From NCBI RefSeq assembly GCF_050948215.1, contig NC_135155.1, positions 10,310,001-10,374,000 on the forward strand: a stretch of DNA of 64,000 nt, written 5' to 3'. Of the stretch, positions 36,942 to 48,492 are shown in pieces; the first letter of the stretch is position 1, and the number at the start of each line of letters is the position of its first letter. The DNA comes from Halictus rubicundus. Lineage: Eukaryota > Arthropoda > Insecta > Hymenoptera > Halictidae. Made by a program: the position numbers and the translations under genes. The notes beneath the pieces are model-generated. The model did no database searches. It saw nothing but the letters and a program-made list of their open reading frames with translations, and was not told where the DNA came from.

Positions 36942-39155
36942 TATCATCGGTATTTTCGATGTACAAGAAAAATCTGAAATTTTGTTATAATACGTAAATT
37001 GAGCTTGGCAATTCTTATTAAAAGTCTTTTGTTTAAACGATTCATCCTACCCTTCTGTGCATGTTTGGCTACCTAGAATATACAAAAGATCCTGGAAGGA
37101 TCGTTAAAAATTTTTCACAGGTTTTCCCCTTGAAATCCGTTCTTTATGCCGCGTTATAATTTCTGCCTTCTGCGTGGGATGATCATAACTCGCATGTGAA
37201 TCGAGCTTAACGCCGAGGCGCGGAATCACAGGGAAACAAGGGTGCGCGGGAACAAACAAAGAAGCGTCGAAACAACTGTACACCGAAAAGAAGACAATGC
37301 ACGAAAGGAGGAAAAAAGAGAAAAGAAGGAAAGAGCACTGAAATGCGCCGATGTCATTATAGCCGAGCAGACGACCTTCGCTCAATTTATTCGATATCCT
37401 CGCTGCCGTAACATCCGACGCAATTTTACCGTCGCGATACCTCCCACGGAATCCTGCAGATTACTTTCCAGAAGACCTAATAAAAAAAAAAAAATGAAGA
37501 AACCTAAGCGCCTCCTCGTTTGGAAGATCCTCGACAACGATGTTCCCGCTCCTCCAGATTGGACTGGCCCGTGAACGAGGCTTAAGTGCCGTCTAGAGTA
37601 ACGATGCCCACTTAAAAATCGTGATTTGCACAATTCGACCCCCGATTCCGAAGAGACGCGCCCGATCTTTTCCTTCCTACTGTCACCATTTTCATACTAA
37701 CGCGCGACACACGTGGCAACGGCGCACGTGCCACCTGGGATGGTGCCCGCTGAGCTTTTCACGATTTTAATGAGTAATCTTATGCTGGCTGAGCGATTGA
37801 TACGGCTCGACGAGCCGGATCTATAGGCGAAGATGATAATTAAAATGCCGGAGTGATCTGGCGCGAATTAAAATGGGGAACGAGTAGCGAAGATTAATTG
37901 AAAGTGGTCCATTGCGCTATTGCGGACTCGGCCGTATATATATTTTTTATTTATACGCATAGCTTACGATCTTTTATTATAATCATTTATAGCAAAATTT
38001 CAATGTATTATTTTTCGTCTATTAAAATGATTAGGGAAAGAAATAACCTTCTATTTGGTTTCTATTTAGTTTTATATTGCCAGAGTCAAACTTGAAGAAG
38101 ATAGAGCAACTCGTTATTGAGTTATCAAGGCAGCCACGAAAATATGATGTACTATTGAAATCATACAATAATTAAAATAATGGTGAAGAAAATTGCATAA
38201 AAATTTAACCGTATTGTCTAAAAATGTAACCAAACATGCACGCAAAATTTTGAAACACTTGACCTACAATAACCATTTTTGTCCATTGTCTAAAATTGAC
38301 GAGAGGGTACGAGAATACCCCCTTGAGGGATGCTTCTACCTCTGAAAACCGATTTAGGGCACCAACAAAGAACCGGGTTATATGCTTCGCTCGCGGCGCG
38401 AAGTTCCAGAACCTCTGGACTTTCCGGGTCGCCTAATCTCGCTTGTAAGGTACCTAGGTGAACACAGGTGTAACGCGATAAGCGATATGCAGAGAACCGA
38501 GAGCTCAACAAATCCATTGACTGACGGATTACTCGTGGGCAAGCCGCAAATCCCGCGAAGATGTAACGAAACTCTCTCGAGAGCGTCGGGGCGTGCGTGT
38601 AACGTTGTAACCCGTAACCTCTGTATAACCTGTAACGTGTAACGACGGGCTAGGTTCGCCGGGACGTCAGTCATCCGTGTTTCATCGCGATGAGCGCAGC
38701 GAAAGGGCCCGCCCGTTCCCGCGCCGAGTCAGTAGTCACGAGCTAAACGTAATAATTACGATCGATACGGCCGATTCCTACGGCAGCGCGGATTTCACGT
38801 GACACGATAGGACGCAATCCTGGTTGACGGCGGAAGACAATCGTTTTGCGGAAAATCGAACGGCCACGAAACGACGGGACGGAACGAGACGGGACCGAAC
38901 GCCCCATCTGGTCGAGGAGGATCCTGACGAACCGGTGCTGGATAAAAGAAGAAGGAAACATCGATAGAGACAGCTCCTGCAGGGGGGAGAGTAGGCGAAA
39001 CACGCGACATGCGAGGGAGTATCGATTGAGCAACCGGGTTGGATCCCTGTTGCACGTACACTACCTCCAAAAAGTTCCCGAGCTGTCCTGGACTTCGAGG
39101 ATTTTCCTCTATCGAAAAACTGAGACCTACTTCATTTTACGATTACAATAATTAC
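36942..39155. other. Noncoding stretch
   Basis: It includes AATTA-rich DNA at 37750-37905, of the kind often seen in conserved noncoding DNA of insect developmental loci, though conservation cannot be judged from one sequence. A GTAAC-rich minisatellite lies at 38599-38643. GC-rich DNA spans about 38640-39060. No gene is recognised. Confidence 0.4.
38599..38643. repeat. Short degenerate GTAAC minisatellite
   Basis: GTAAC or GTATAAC recurs six times at irregular 6-10 base intervals. Confidence 0.5.
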
Positions 39156-39660
39156 TTAACGCTAGAACTATCTACCGTGCCCCAAAATTGGTCTGGTGTA
39201 TATTCCTTTATAATAGTAACAATTTATTCAGATTTCGTAGGATTTTTATGGTAACGTGTACCTGAATAAAGAAGTAAAAGTTTCTGGTCATTCTACCGTT
39301 AAAAGAGGAAGAAAATTTATACAGGGAGATTAGAATCTACCGTGCCCTAAACAGGACTGGTGTATATCCTTTATAATAGTAACAATTTATGCAGATTTCG
39401 TAGGATTTTGTGGTAACATGTACCTGAATAAAGAAGTAAAAGTTTCTGGTAATTCTAGCGTTAAAAGAGGAAGAAAATTTATACAGGGAGATTAAAATCC
39501 ACCGTGCCCTAATCAGGACTGATGTATATTCCTTTATAATAGTAACAATTTATTCAGGTTTCGTAGGATTTTTATGGTAACACGTACCTGAATAAAGAAG
39601 TAAAAGTTTCTGGTCATTCTACCGTTAAAAGAGAAAGAAAATTTATACGGGGAGATTAAA
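39156..39660 (-). repeat. Tandem triplication of a TTAA MITE (subfamily H), unit about 162 bp
   Basis: The units end in CTACCGTTAA, CTAGCGTTAA and CTACCGTTAA, with the TTAA at 39299, 39461 and 39625 (periods 162 and 164). The first unit begins TTAACGCTAGAACT, the inverse of the AATTCTAGCGTTAA ending the second, so the unit contains a terminal-inverted-repeat element plus about 28 bases of flank (GAGGAAGAAAATTTATACAG). Read in reverse, the element resembles subfamily B, with the ATTTTGG / GGTAG end. Units are about 93% alike by eye. Confidence 0.85.
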
Positions 39661-41552
39661 AAAAAGTCCGATACTTATAAGTCCTAACAACAATCCTTTC
39701 CCAGTAAAATCAACTTTTGTTATTTATCACTGGTCCATATCATAACAGGTTCTCCTCGCAACACATTCAATGTATACGCTTCAGATACGTGACTAAAGAT
39801 TTGCAGTACCACTTGTGCTTCCAACCTCGTGTTTACGTGTACCCACCTCCTGTGTTTACAACCTTCTGTTTACGTGTTCCTCTGTGTTTACGACCTCGAA
39901 CTAATACTTCCAACTCCAGTGTTTTGGAAGCGAAATAATATGATATGGAGCTCTAATAAGTAATAAAAGTCGATTTTACAGGGAAAGGATTGCTTTTAGC
40001 AGCTACGTTAATTAGGGATTTTTACTCCTCTCGGTGGGTGCTAATAACTATCGAATCTTTTCTTTATCACCCTGTATGCATTGTTTGCTTTTGTATGGCT
40101 ATGTATCGACTGCAACAAAGTAGAATTTTATTTCTTCATTTTGAATTTGTTAATATAGTGTCTGTGTTAATGATACTATTATGGCTACACTGCGGATTTG
40201 ATGCATTCATCTCCAAAAATGAATGGGTCAAATTCAAAACTCGGACGATATCAGAAGAATTTATGAATGTTATTATTTTTGGCTTTTTGAAAGATTTTAT
40301 ACTCTGTTATCGATGCAGACGTCTTAAAAAAATCCGGAAAATTGACTTTCATCGAAAAACGATTGAAGATGAAATCTTTTTAAATGCTATCGTATTGTGC
40401 ATGTACAAAAATGTCTTAGAGTAATGTGGAGTAAAAAATGTCTTAAAATAATCGTTTCTTAAAGGACTTCAAGAGGATTTCAAGAATTATATTGTCAACA
40501 ATTCACAAAACTCACAAAATCTTTTAGCAGACATTGTAATAGCAGACCGAGCGATACAACGTTCCTAAAAGCTTCGCTGTCACAAAGTTTCTTACGAAAA
40601 GAAGAAAAGAGATGACAGTGCATCATTTCCCATTTGACGCGTGGGAATATTCGGCAATCCACCTGTCTTCCGTGGCGAGTCGTCTCCAAACTTTCTGCGG
40701 GTAGTGTAGGTCAACCGAGTTGGCGTATTATTCTCCACTTACCCTCTCCCCGGGGGTTTAGGCTGGTAAAGAATATGGGAACACGACGTGAAATCGCTCG
40801 CGTGCCGCATGAATCATCATTCATTTCGTGTTACGCGAGCTGACGCACGCGTCGGTGTTCCGCGCCTGCAGGTAGCTCACGGCTGCCTCGTATCGGTGTG
40901 TGCACCCCTCCGACAACCCCGTGCCCACCCCCGGGACAAAGTCGTGCTGGTGGACGCGGGACTTTTATCCGTGGAATCGGTTTACATGACCGGCATCTGA
41001 TAAGCCCGCCACCAAACACAGTGGGATACCCCTTATTTACCCCGTTTTTGCTTCGGCGAAACGCTCCACCTTACTCCAGGCCGTTCCCGGTTGCTTCGAT
41101 TCTCTCGTCCATCTGCTCCGCCACCCACACGCGTCAACCCGACTCACCCTCGTCAAGGGTACGTCCAGCCGTAACAACCCGCAGAAGATATCGCTCGTCC
41201 ACGAGACAAAGGCGCCGAGAAACTTATACTCTTTGTCTGCTAGAGGGCAGCGACAAACTTGTCAGAAAAAGTCTTCCGTATCTCTAGCGACTCTCTGCGC
41301 GAGGAGAACATAGGCAAAATCACATTATTATCGCGTCGCGTGAGCTCGCGTGCTATCGCGTTACCTACAGAGAACACACTGACGCACATGTATGGCTCAC
41401 ACTCTACTACCTGTTTTCACTTGTTTTCACGCGACGGGAATGTTCGGTGTATTGGTTTTAATCAAATAATTTTTTTCCATGCGTCTTGCAATCGATGCAA
41501 ACGTTTTTTATTTTGCATAAAAACCCGCTGTCTAGTGATGTGTTTGTACCTA
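39661..41552. other. Noncoding, with a small minisatellite
   Basis: A degenerate GTTTAC minisatellite lies at 39824-39898. A hydrophobic frame of 144 codons at 39990-40424 starts at TTG, is T-rich and has no recognisable family. GC-rich DNA follows at about 40630-41250. Confidence 0.45.
39824..39898. repeat. Degenerate GTTTAC minisatellite
   Basis: GTTTAC starts at 39831, 39854, 39868 and 39886, each followed by a C- and T-rich spacer such as GTGTACCCACCTCC. Spacing varies from 14 to 23 bases. Confidence 0.5.
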
Positions 41553-41955
41553 CAATGAATCACAGTAATATTTTCTGACATTTTTAAAAGGACGACAACT
41601 TTTTACCACATGAAGTGACAGAAATGTTTGAAAAAGTTGCAACTTGTCGGAATTACAGAGGAAACACTGTATTTCACAATTTTCATGTGTGGGTATTATG
41701 AAATTTTCTTATTAAAACGTATTTAAAAAATGTTCAACATATTCCCGCATGAAAAATATTGTAAAGAAACAAGTTTCAGTGTTTTCTCTGCAATTCCAAC
41801 CAATTGCAATTTTTTCAACATTTCTTTTTCTCGTCATGTACTAAACTGACTTTGTTACCTTGTTCTAACTTCTCAAAAAAATTCAAGTTGTCCGGTCCAG
41901 TATCAAAAAACTTACCGTATGTTTAAAAGTGTCACAATAATATTGCGAGTGACTG
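41553..41955. mobile_element. Fold-back MITE, Tc1/mariner-like, two long inverted arms
   Basis: TA flanks both ends (41551-41552 and 41956-41957). The right end in reverse starts CAGTCACTCGCAATATTATT and the left end CAATGAATCACAGTAATATT. Past the termini, long blocks of the two halves pair in inverse order. For example GAAATGTTTGAAAAAGTTGC at about 41621 pairs with GCAATTTTTTCAACATTTC at about 41808, and GGAATTACAGAGGAAACACT pairs with AGTGTTTTCTCTGCAATTCC. Arms are roughly 160-200 bases at about 75% identity by eye. A transcript would form a long imperfect duplex. No coding capacity. Confidence 0.8.
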
Positions 41956-42790
41956 TACCTATGCCCCACTACTGATATCCCCACTTCGCGTTACAAATAT
42001 TTCGCAATATCTCGAGCCGCTTGACGAAGAAAACAAATGAACCTATCGAGCGTGACTGGGACAGTTGAGTGGGGTCTCCTCCGTTGTTTCGCGTGCCATC
42101 TTCTCGTGGACGGACAGTACACGACGATTGTTATCTCTGGCTAGTTGTTTTCGGAATAGTCCCCTCGCTCGCCGATGGAATTCCCGAGTATCGTTCCCGA
42201 TATTATCAGAAAATGGAGTCGGACATTGTTTCTTCTTCGACCTACATTGCGATGAAAGTATACGGCCAGTGCTCCGAAGATGCGACGCTGTGTGATTGCG
42301 CGAGAGTGGCTTACACCTGCGTCCCCACCTGAGAGCAAAGCCTAAGTTGCGACTGTTTTACACCTGTGTCCCGTTCAGGGCTGATATTGCGTCCACTGTG
42401 TTGCATTTGTGTCGTCTGGCACGATTGTCAGCCATGGATGAAAGTTAGCAGTGTTAGTAGAAAGTCAATCAGTTTGCACGTATACTTAATCGTCTGTGTA
42501 CGAGGAGTCCTAACCTTCCTTTACCAATAGATCACAAAAATGTATGAAACACGTTGCGAAAAGTTTTTTTAGCTCTACACCATTTAGTTTTCCCGCAATA
42601 AATTTGTAAAAGTGACCTATTTTTGTTAATAAAATTTTTATCGAATAAGCAGTGTTTCTGCTTAGCCCTCGCGCGAAAGCGAATTAATTACGGTCCTTTT
42701 ATTTTCTCAGGGCAGTAAAATTTAATCACTGTCGTCGCTTGGTAGTCCTAGCGCCAAGAGAAGCCTGAAGGGTCAGGGACACGAAGGTCG
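41956..42790. other. Noncoding stretch with one exon-like frame
   Basis: An open frame ending at the TGA at 42330-42332 has coding-like codon use and is discussed as a finding. It lacks its own ATG. A polyadenylation-type AATAAA lies at 42597-42602. TTACACCTG(C/T)GTCCC occurs at 42310 and 42358. No gene is called. Confidence 0.4.
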
Positions 42791-42919
42791 TTAAGCTATA
42801 TCCACACTGAAGCAATCACGAGCTTAGTTGATGTTGCATGTGTTTTTAAAAAGTTGCCGCTTCTGTCGAGTGAAAGAAGTAGAAGGCAACGATGTTGCTT
42901 CGGTGTGGACACAGCTTAA
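42791..42919. mobile_element. TTAA-flanked MITE, family F
   Basis: The left end TTAAGCTATATCCACACT and right end GTGTGGACACAGCTTAA are inverted repeats that extend to 25 bases with three mismatches (through GAAGCAA / TTGCTTC). TTAA bounds both sides. At 129 bp it is the smallest element in the window and has no coding capacity. Confidence 0.8.
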
Positions 42920-43906
42920 GACGTCGTCGGGCGAATTTTATGGGAGCGTCACGGCGGTGCAACGTTAACCCGGTTTTGCCGATAATCTTTCGGTATCTTC
43001 GTGAACATGTCGTCGCATAATGTCGTCGGCGTGTATAGACGACACCGGGGTAATTAATTACGAGAGCGTTGGCCGACGCCGTAAGCCAATTAACGCGCGA
43101 GCCCGGTCCTCGAAGCTCGTCCTCGTCGCCCGTCGTCGTTCCCGTTCCGCCGCCGGTGTCTGGGAAAAACGTCTACGCGATAGAAAACGCCTAATGAATG
43201 GAGCCCGCGCGACGAACGACCGACTCCGACAAACGCGTTCGTCTAAATTGAGAGCGAGAGAGATTCTCGTTGTGTATTGATTAACGCCGGTAAGCATCCA
43301 GCCAGAAAGCAAAACAGGGGGATCAATGGCTGCGACGCGGGCTCGAATGAACGCTTTTAGCTCCCTTCCAGCGGGCCCAGGTGCTCGTGATTTACCAATC
43401 TGTTTCACCTGAAAGCCGACTGCGAAAAAATATCGGTATAATTGGTATAAGTGGAACACCGGTATACACCGAACCGCGAGCCGGTATTTGATCATTTGTT
43501 CGGCGAAAAGCGAAATCGCGACTGCTTCTGCTGCCGCGCTAATGAAAAGCGAACGAATGTTTGAATCGTTCTACAGCTTGACCCGTCGCGAACGGCTCTG
43601 ATTTACTGGGCCACGCGCCACGGAACAATCGCCGGACTCGTTCGAAACGTTGTCGGGGCACCGTGCTCGAGGTATGTCGACAATAGAGTTGACAGATTTT
43701 TGAAAAAGTTCGCGCGTTCACCGGGTCGTTCTCGTGATCTCCGGTTACACGTGTCACGAGGGCAATCGGATTCAGAGAATCAGCATTTATTCTTCGCATC
43801 TATCGTCATTTTTCCATCGTTTATAAAATAACTACTGTTTTATAATTATGTTGGGTCATATACATTTTACAATATTAGGATAATTTTTATTTATTGTTCT
43901 GAAGTA
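42920..43906. other. Noncoding CpG-rich stretch
   Basis: Frames of up to 145 codons overlap on both strands, with Arg-rich text and no domain. No repeats are seen. Confidence 0.45.
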
Positions 43907-44101
43907 CAGTGAATTCTCGATTTTTGTCAACAACAAGGGTCTTGCCAGTGTCATGTATCGTCCAGGAGTTATGTTTACACTTCCCGTCGTCTGAGGCCTC
44001 TCGAACTTCGCGACCCCTCACGGGGTATACCCCGCGGTAGTGGGGATAATTCCTCAACGTTTATCATCCAAGCCTTGGCGACATATATAGAGAAATCACT
44101 G
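43907..44101 (+). mobile_element. Tc1/mariner-like MITE, family D, copy 6
   Basis: TA flanks both ends. The termini are CAGTGAATTCTCGATTTTTG and the inverse of CAGTGATTTCTCTATATATG. It is 195 bp and contains the perfect GGGGTATACCCC palindrome at 44022-44033. It opens the local cluster of four D copies within 4.8 kb. Confidence 0.9.
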
Positions 44102-45962
44102 TATTGGGTTGACCAGAATGTCTTGTCATTCAATTTTGAAACGTTTCAGAAGCGATTTCTGGAAAAAAATGTTTCCCATTTTGTGCTTCTCATAATACAT
44201 TAAAGTGCACTCCTCATTTTTAATCTACTCAAGTCGAGCCTGATTAACGTCTACGCAAAAGTGGATACATTTTATCGTGCTTTTTCCAGAAAAAGTACCC
44301 ACGTCTAATTATGATTTCCTCTCGCATTTTTTCTGTATTATACAGGAAAAATTTAGAACACCCTACGCAAGATGAACGTCGTCGGCGATGCGATTACGGC
44401 GCCTCGGTGTATCGCCGGTACATTCTTGAAGAACGATCCTCGGTTCGCGCGTAATTATCCCAGTTATTATTTCGAGGCGTAATTAAGCGTCGCCGGCACA
44501 TCAAAAGAATGTCCTTTTGATCTGTTATCCGATAGTGACATCAAACGATCCGTCCACCGTTTGATCCGTCGCACCGTTAATAGCCGTAAAAATCAGCCTC
44601 TTTTCTATTCAGATGTCCGCTCGCTTGAATCGGAATAATCTCTCTTGCATCTTCAAGGGAAGAGGTAAAAATAATTTCATAACTTTATGTTTCGCCATCC
44701 CCGAACAATGAACTTCTGCCATCACTCACTCAGTAATATTATTAGAAATGCATGCAACGAAGGCGCGTACTAATTCAACTGGTAAAAGGCAAAACAAATT
44801 TCTTCTTCGTTTGTCCTTCATTTTCTTAACTGAATTTATTCCAAGCAAATATATTCAGCTTGAAGAACAACACTTTAACGGTACGTTGAAGCGATAAGCA
44901 ATTATTCGTGTTTATTTCGTGCGAGAGAGCACTTCAAAGTCATTTCAAGGTCACAGTACGATACACTGCTGGATGTGTCCTGACCTGACCTTTCTGATGA
45001 TAAACAAACAAATGGGACATACAAATAAAACATTCCATTTGAAGATCTATTTACAAAATTTTTTAAATATGACCTTGAGATGACATTTTCTGGGTGTTCT
45101 TTTGTAGGATGTATTACCAGCATTTGTTACTGGTCACAATATTCACCTGTATTAGCAAATTATGCTTTTCTCCAACCTGTTTCTATATCGTTAGAAATGC
45201 GAAAATTATTTGGGATGTACAAGCTACATGGGAGACCCTGAAGAAAGAAACACGACACGTCGACGGCAGGCAGAAGTTAGGTTCGCGGAAGGCGGTCTCT
45301 TTCCCAGCACGTCCGCGAAAGTTTTCTCGCGAATACCCAAAAATGTCCCCTCTCCCTCTCTCTCTTCCTTTTTCACGATTGGTCGGCTAAGTTGAGGCGC
45401 GAGGGCGGAACAGTCTGCGCCGGTTAAATAATAATTGGCCGGCTGTCAGTCGGCTCACGTGCTAAACTTTATTGGAATTGGATCCGTAATCTCGGCACAT
45501 TTCCCCAGATGCAGAGACTGGGTTGTGTAGGTGTAGGTGCCTCGGTCCCTCAAGGCAGGTTCTCTCCTCTCGTCATGGCGGAATCGTCCTTCGCGCAGGA
45601 TACCAGATGGGGATGGACCCTAATCCGACGGCCTACCTAGCCGTGATACCTTCGCGTTTCGACGGAACGGTTACTGTACAAACACGGCCGATACGAGTCG
45701 CTCGATTTCGGCTCAACGTCACGTTACCTGTCGCATTAGCCTGACTCTCGAACGAGAATTGCGCGGGCACCGATTGTCCGGGATCGGTTTCTCCGCCCCC
45801 TTGGACGTCTTCCGGCGAGCTCAGAGCCACGGCGATGTACCATGTTGCACACCCGACCATAAGTGACCAGGCACTTATTTATTTGCGGACTGTATAGAAA
45901 TATTAGGTGCACGAACAATTGTAATTTTTGCGGACAGGTTAAAATCTACCCTCTCGTCTATA
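44102..45962. other. Noncoding, with FTZ-F1/ERR-type half-sites
   Basis: TCAAGGTCA at 44945-44953 and TGACCTTGA at 45070-45078 lie on opposite strands about 125 bases apart, with a doubled TGACC near 44981-44991 between them. GC-rich DNA follows at about 45240-45860. No gene is recognised. Confidence 0.45.
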
Positions 45963-46148
45963 CAATGTCTGTTCGATGTATGTCCAAAAGACGGGTCTAG
46001 CCACTGACATACATCGGCCAGGAGATACTATCCTTTGATCCACGCGACCTTAGGCGACCAAGGTCTCTCCTCGATACCCCGCGGCAGTAGGGATAGTTCT
46101 GGGACGTTTGTCGGCTAGGCATTTGGGACATATATGGAGCAAACACTT
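45963..46148 (+). mobile_element. Tc1/mariner-like MITE, family D, copy 7, decayed
   Basis: The interior (ACGGGTCTAGCCACTGACATA, GGAGATACTAT, GATCCACGCG, TACCCCGCGGCAGTAGGGATAG) follows copy 3, including its sub-group segment. Both termini are mutated and no clear TA pair is visible. It looks like the oldest D copy here. Confidence 0.75.
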
Positions 46149-47409
46149 ATGCTTCAGTGATTACGTGTTTAGCAAGTATCAATTGAGAAATAATCTAGGT
46201 GTTCAGACACTTATGGACGGCAATGTAAAAAGTTGTTTTCATCGGAAAGTAATATTTTTCGTCTAGTAATTCTCCCCGAGAAATGTTGAGAAACTTTCTC
46301 CGGGTCGCCTGAGGGCGTTCCGCCCTTAGTATGCTCAACTCCGCAGTGTGTCAGCCGGTGTTCAGAGCGTTGCGAGACGTATTCGAAAACCGTTACTGCA
46401 TTGTGGCACGGGGTAACGTTTCCGCGCTTGCCTCCGCGATCTTATTTAACATCAAACAGCCCGGGGTGCAGCAATGGATCCTTTATTCCCGTCAATTTTA
46501 AGCAGCCAATCGAGTAGGACGGGGTTCTCCGCGCAGCTCCTTTCTGTTGCTCCGGCGCGGCGGCGAAGCGGGGAGCGTTCTTCTGGCAACGGGAACGGGC
46601 TCACACGTGCGTCATGCGACTGCGTGCACGTGACACGCAAGGGACGGGATCAAGGAGGGTGGTTTTCCCTGTAAACTAAGCAGCACGGGGATAGAGACCG
46701 GTATTAAGTGAGGGGTCAGCCCAAGGCGCACTAGGAAGGGATTATCCGAGTCGGTATTCGGTAATTGCTGCTAGCAATTTACCCGGGCAAATCCCCATTA
46801 ACCAAACCGACGAACCTGTCGGACGTGTTCCTTCACGCAACGATAGTCTGCGCAGGCGAACGCGATCCAGCAGGTCTGACCGTGTTCCCCGGCTACTTTC
46901 GATATCCGAACGATGAAACTATCCGAACGAAAGGCGACAGCGACATGGCGAAACGACACGCATTCAAAGCGACACACAGCCTTCCGTCATCCTTTGATTT
47001 CTGCTGCATAAACGGCTGGGAATCTGGCCGTGGCACGGGGCTGCGTTAAAGGGAAATCGCTTGGGAAATCGGTGGCAAGCGCACACGTGCCGGCAACGCG
47101 GGACCATTTCTCGGTAACAGCCCCGGCAAGCTTTTCCGGCGCGCTCGCGACGACTGCTCGGGATATTCGGTTACATCTTGATCAGATTATCGCGCGATTC
47201 GAGCGATTAGCTGGTTCTTAGCTGATTAGACTGATCGATACACCGAGCTGCTCGCCAAGCATTTGCCTACTTCCCGTTCGATTCACTTTCCTCACCCTCG
47301 GTTGTTCCCCCTGTTAAGTTGACATGTTTTTGCCGATTCCGAAAGGCAGTGCGACCCTTGATTTATTGCTCGTGGACAATCTGGACGATCCGGATCGCGA
47401 CTGGGTTGC
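46149..47409. other. Noncoding GC-rich stretch
   Basis: A short hairpin (AGGGCG TTC CGCCCT) lies at 46312-46326. Open frames occur on both strands with no domain. Confidence 0.45.
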
Positions 47410-47411
47410 TA

Positions 47412-47652
47412 ATTAATTAATAGAATTTTTTGATTTGGGTGGATATACCTTGCCAGTGTTGAAGCAAAAGTTAGACCGGGTTGGGCCGGGATTTTTCTAT
47501 TGAAAATATGAATTTTTTAATGAAAACTTTATGTATAAATAATTACCTAATATATACCTAATAGACCTAATATATACAAACAACATGTTGTGCAAAATTC
47601 TCAAGTTTGTCCCGGGTCACTATAGTGGCCACCCCGGCCCTGTAAAGGTTAA
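47412..47652. mobile_element. Probable TTAA MITE (family G), right end clear, left end uncertain
   Basis: The right end GGCCCTGTAAAGGTTAA with a subterminal palindrome (GGTCACTATAGTGGCC) has the form of piggyBac-type MITE termini with a TTAACC(T)TTTACAGGG start. The left end may lie in the AATTAATTAA tract at 47411-47420, but no clean inverse terminus is seen there. A family D element begins two bases after its final TTAA. Confidence 0.45.
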
Positions 47653-47654
47653 TA

Positions 47655-47817
47655 CAGTGATTTCTCTATATATGTCGCCAAGGCCGGGACGATGAACGTC
47701 GCGGAATTGTCCCCACTACTACCGGGTATACCCCGTGAAGCGTCACGAATCTCCAGTGACCTCTGACACATGACGCTGCCAAGACCCGTGTTGCTGACGT
47801 ATATCGAGAATTCACCG
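47655..47817 (-). mobile_element. Tc1/mariner-like MITE, family D, copy 8
   Basis: TA flanks both ends. The termini are CAGTGATTTCTCTATATATG and the inverse of CGGTGAATTCTCGATATACG. At 163 bp it is internally deleted and lacks the TATGTTTACACTCC segment. It is open in one frame end to end on the minus strand. It abuts the TTAA end of element G. Confidence 0.9.
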
Positions 47818-48492
47818 TAGTCTTTTTCTATAAATCCTTCTAGTCTTCCTACCGTTTCAAATTGCACAAAAATCCACGGTCTAACTATAATCAGCGTAAC
47901 GATTTTTAAAAAAAGATTTTTAAGGAAATCTCTTCGAAATTGTTACTTACAGTCATCAATGATTGATTCTCGCCCTCGACTTACCTGGAACAGACGAAAC
48001 ATACAATTATCACATAAGTCTCTAACACGGCGAGTCAAGCGAAAAGGCGAAAGCAACGAATACAGGGAAAAAGTTAAAACGCACAAGCATTAAAGTAGAA
48101 GTGCGCAGCTCGCCCTTTCTGAAGGGATGATCGCAGGAAAAGGGTGGCCAAAAGAAGCCCGCACAGGCTTCGACGGGATAGAGCAAAATGGAACATGGAA
48201 CGGGAAGGGCGAGGGATGGGACGAGGGCGGAACTGTCCCTTTGTACGGCCGACTGCCACGATTCGGTGGAAGAAACAAAATATATTCCGCGAGCCACGTG
48301 AGCCGCCCGTTAAACTTTCTTTCCGTAGCGGGGAGAGCTGACGTGCTCCCTTCAAAGGGATCATGCGAGGATAAAAGTAACGCGACGGACGACAAAAGGG
48401 CGGAACTTCGACGATGAAATTTGGATAAGTTGCACGGTCAATCGCGGGGGCCAGTCGGCGATATCTTTGTTTGACGTCTTAGGGAATGGGTA
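47818..48492. other. Noncoding stretch
   Basis: Open frames on both strands at 48020-48420 reflect GC-rich composition. No domain, RNA gene or repeat is recognised. Confidence 0.45.

Noticed and set aside
39990..40424. Hydrophobic 144-codon frame after an acceptor-like TTTTACAG
   Set aside because: It starts at TTG. T-rich DNA gives hydrophobic text by chance, and I see no chemoreceptor or other family signature.
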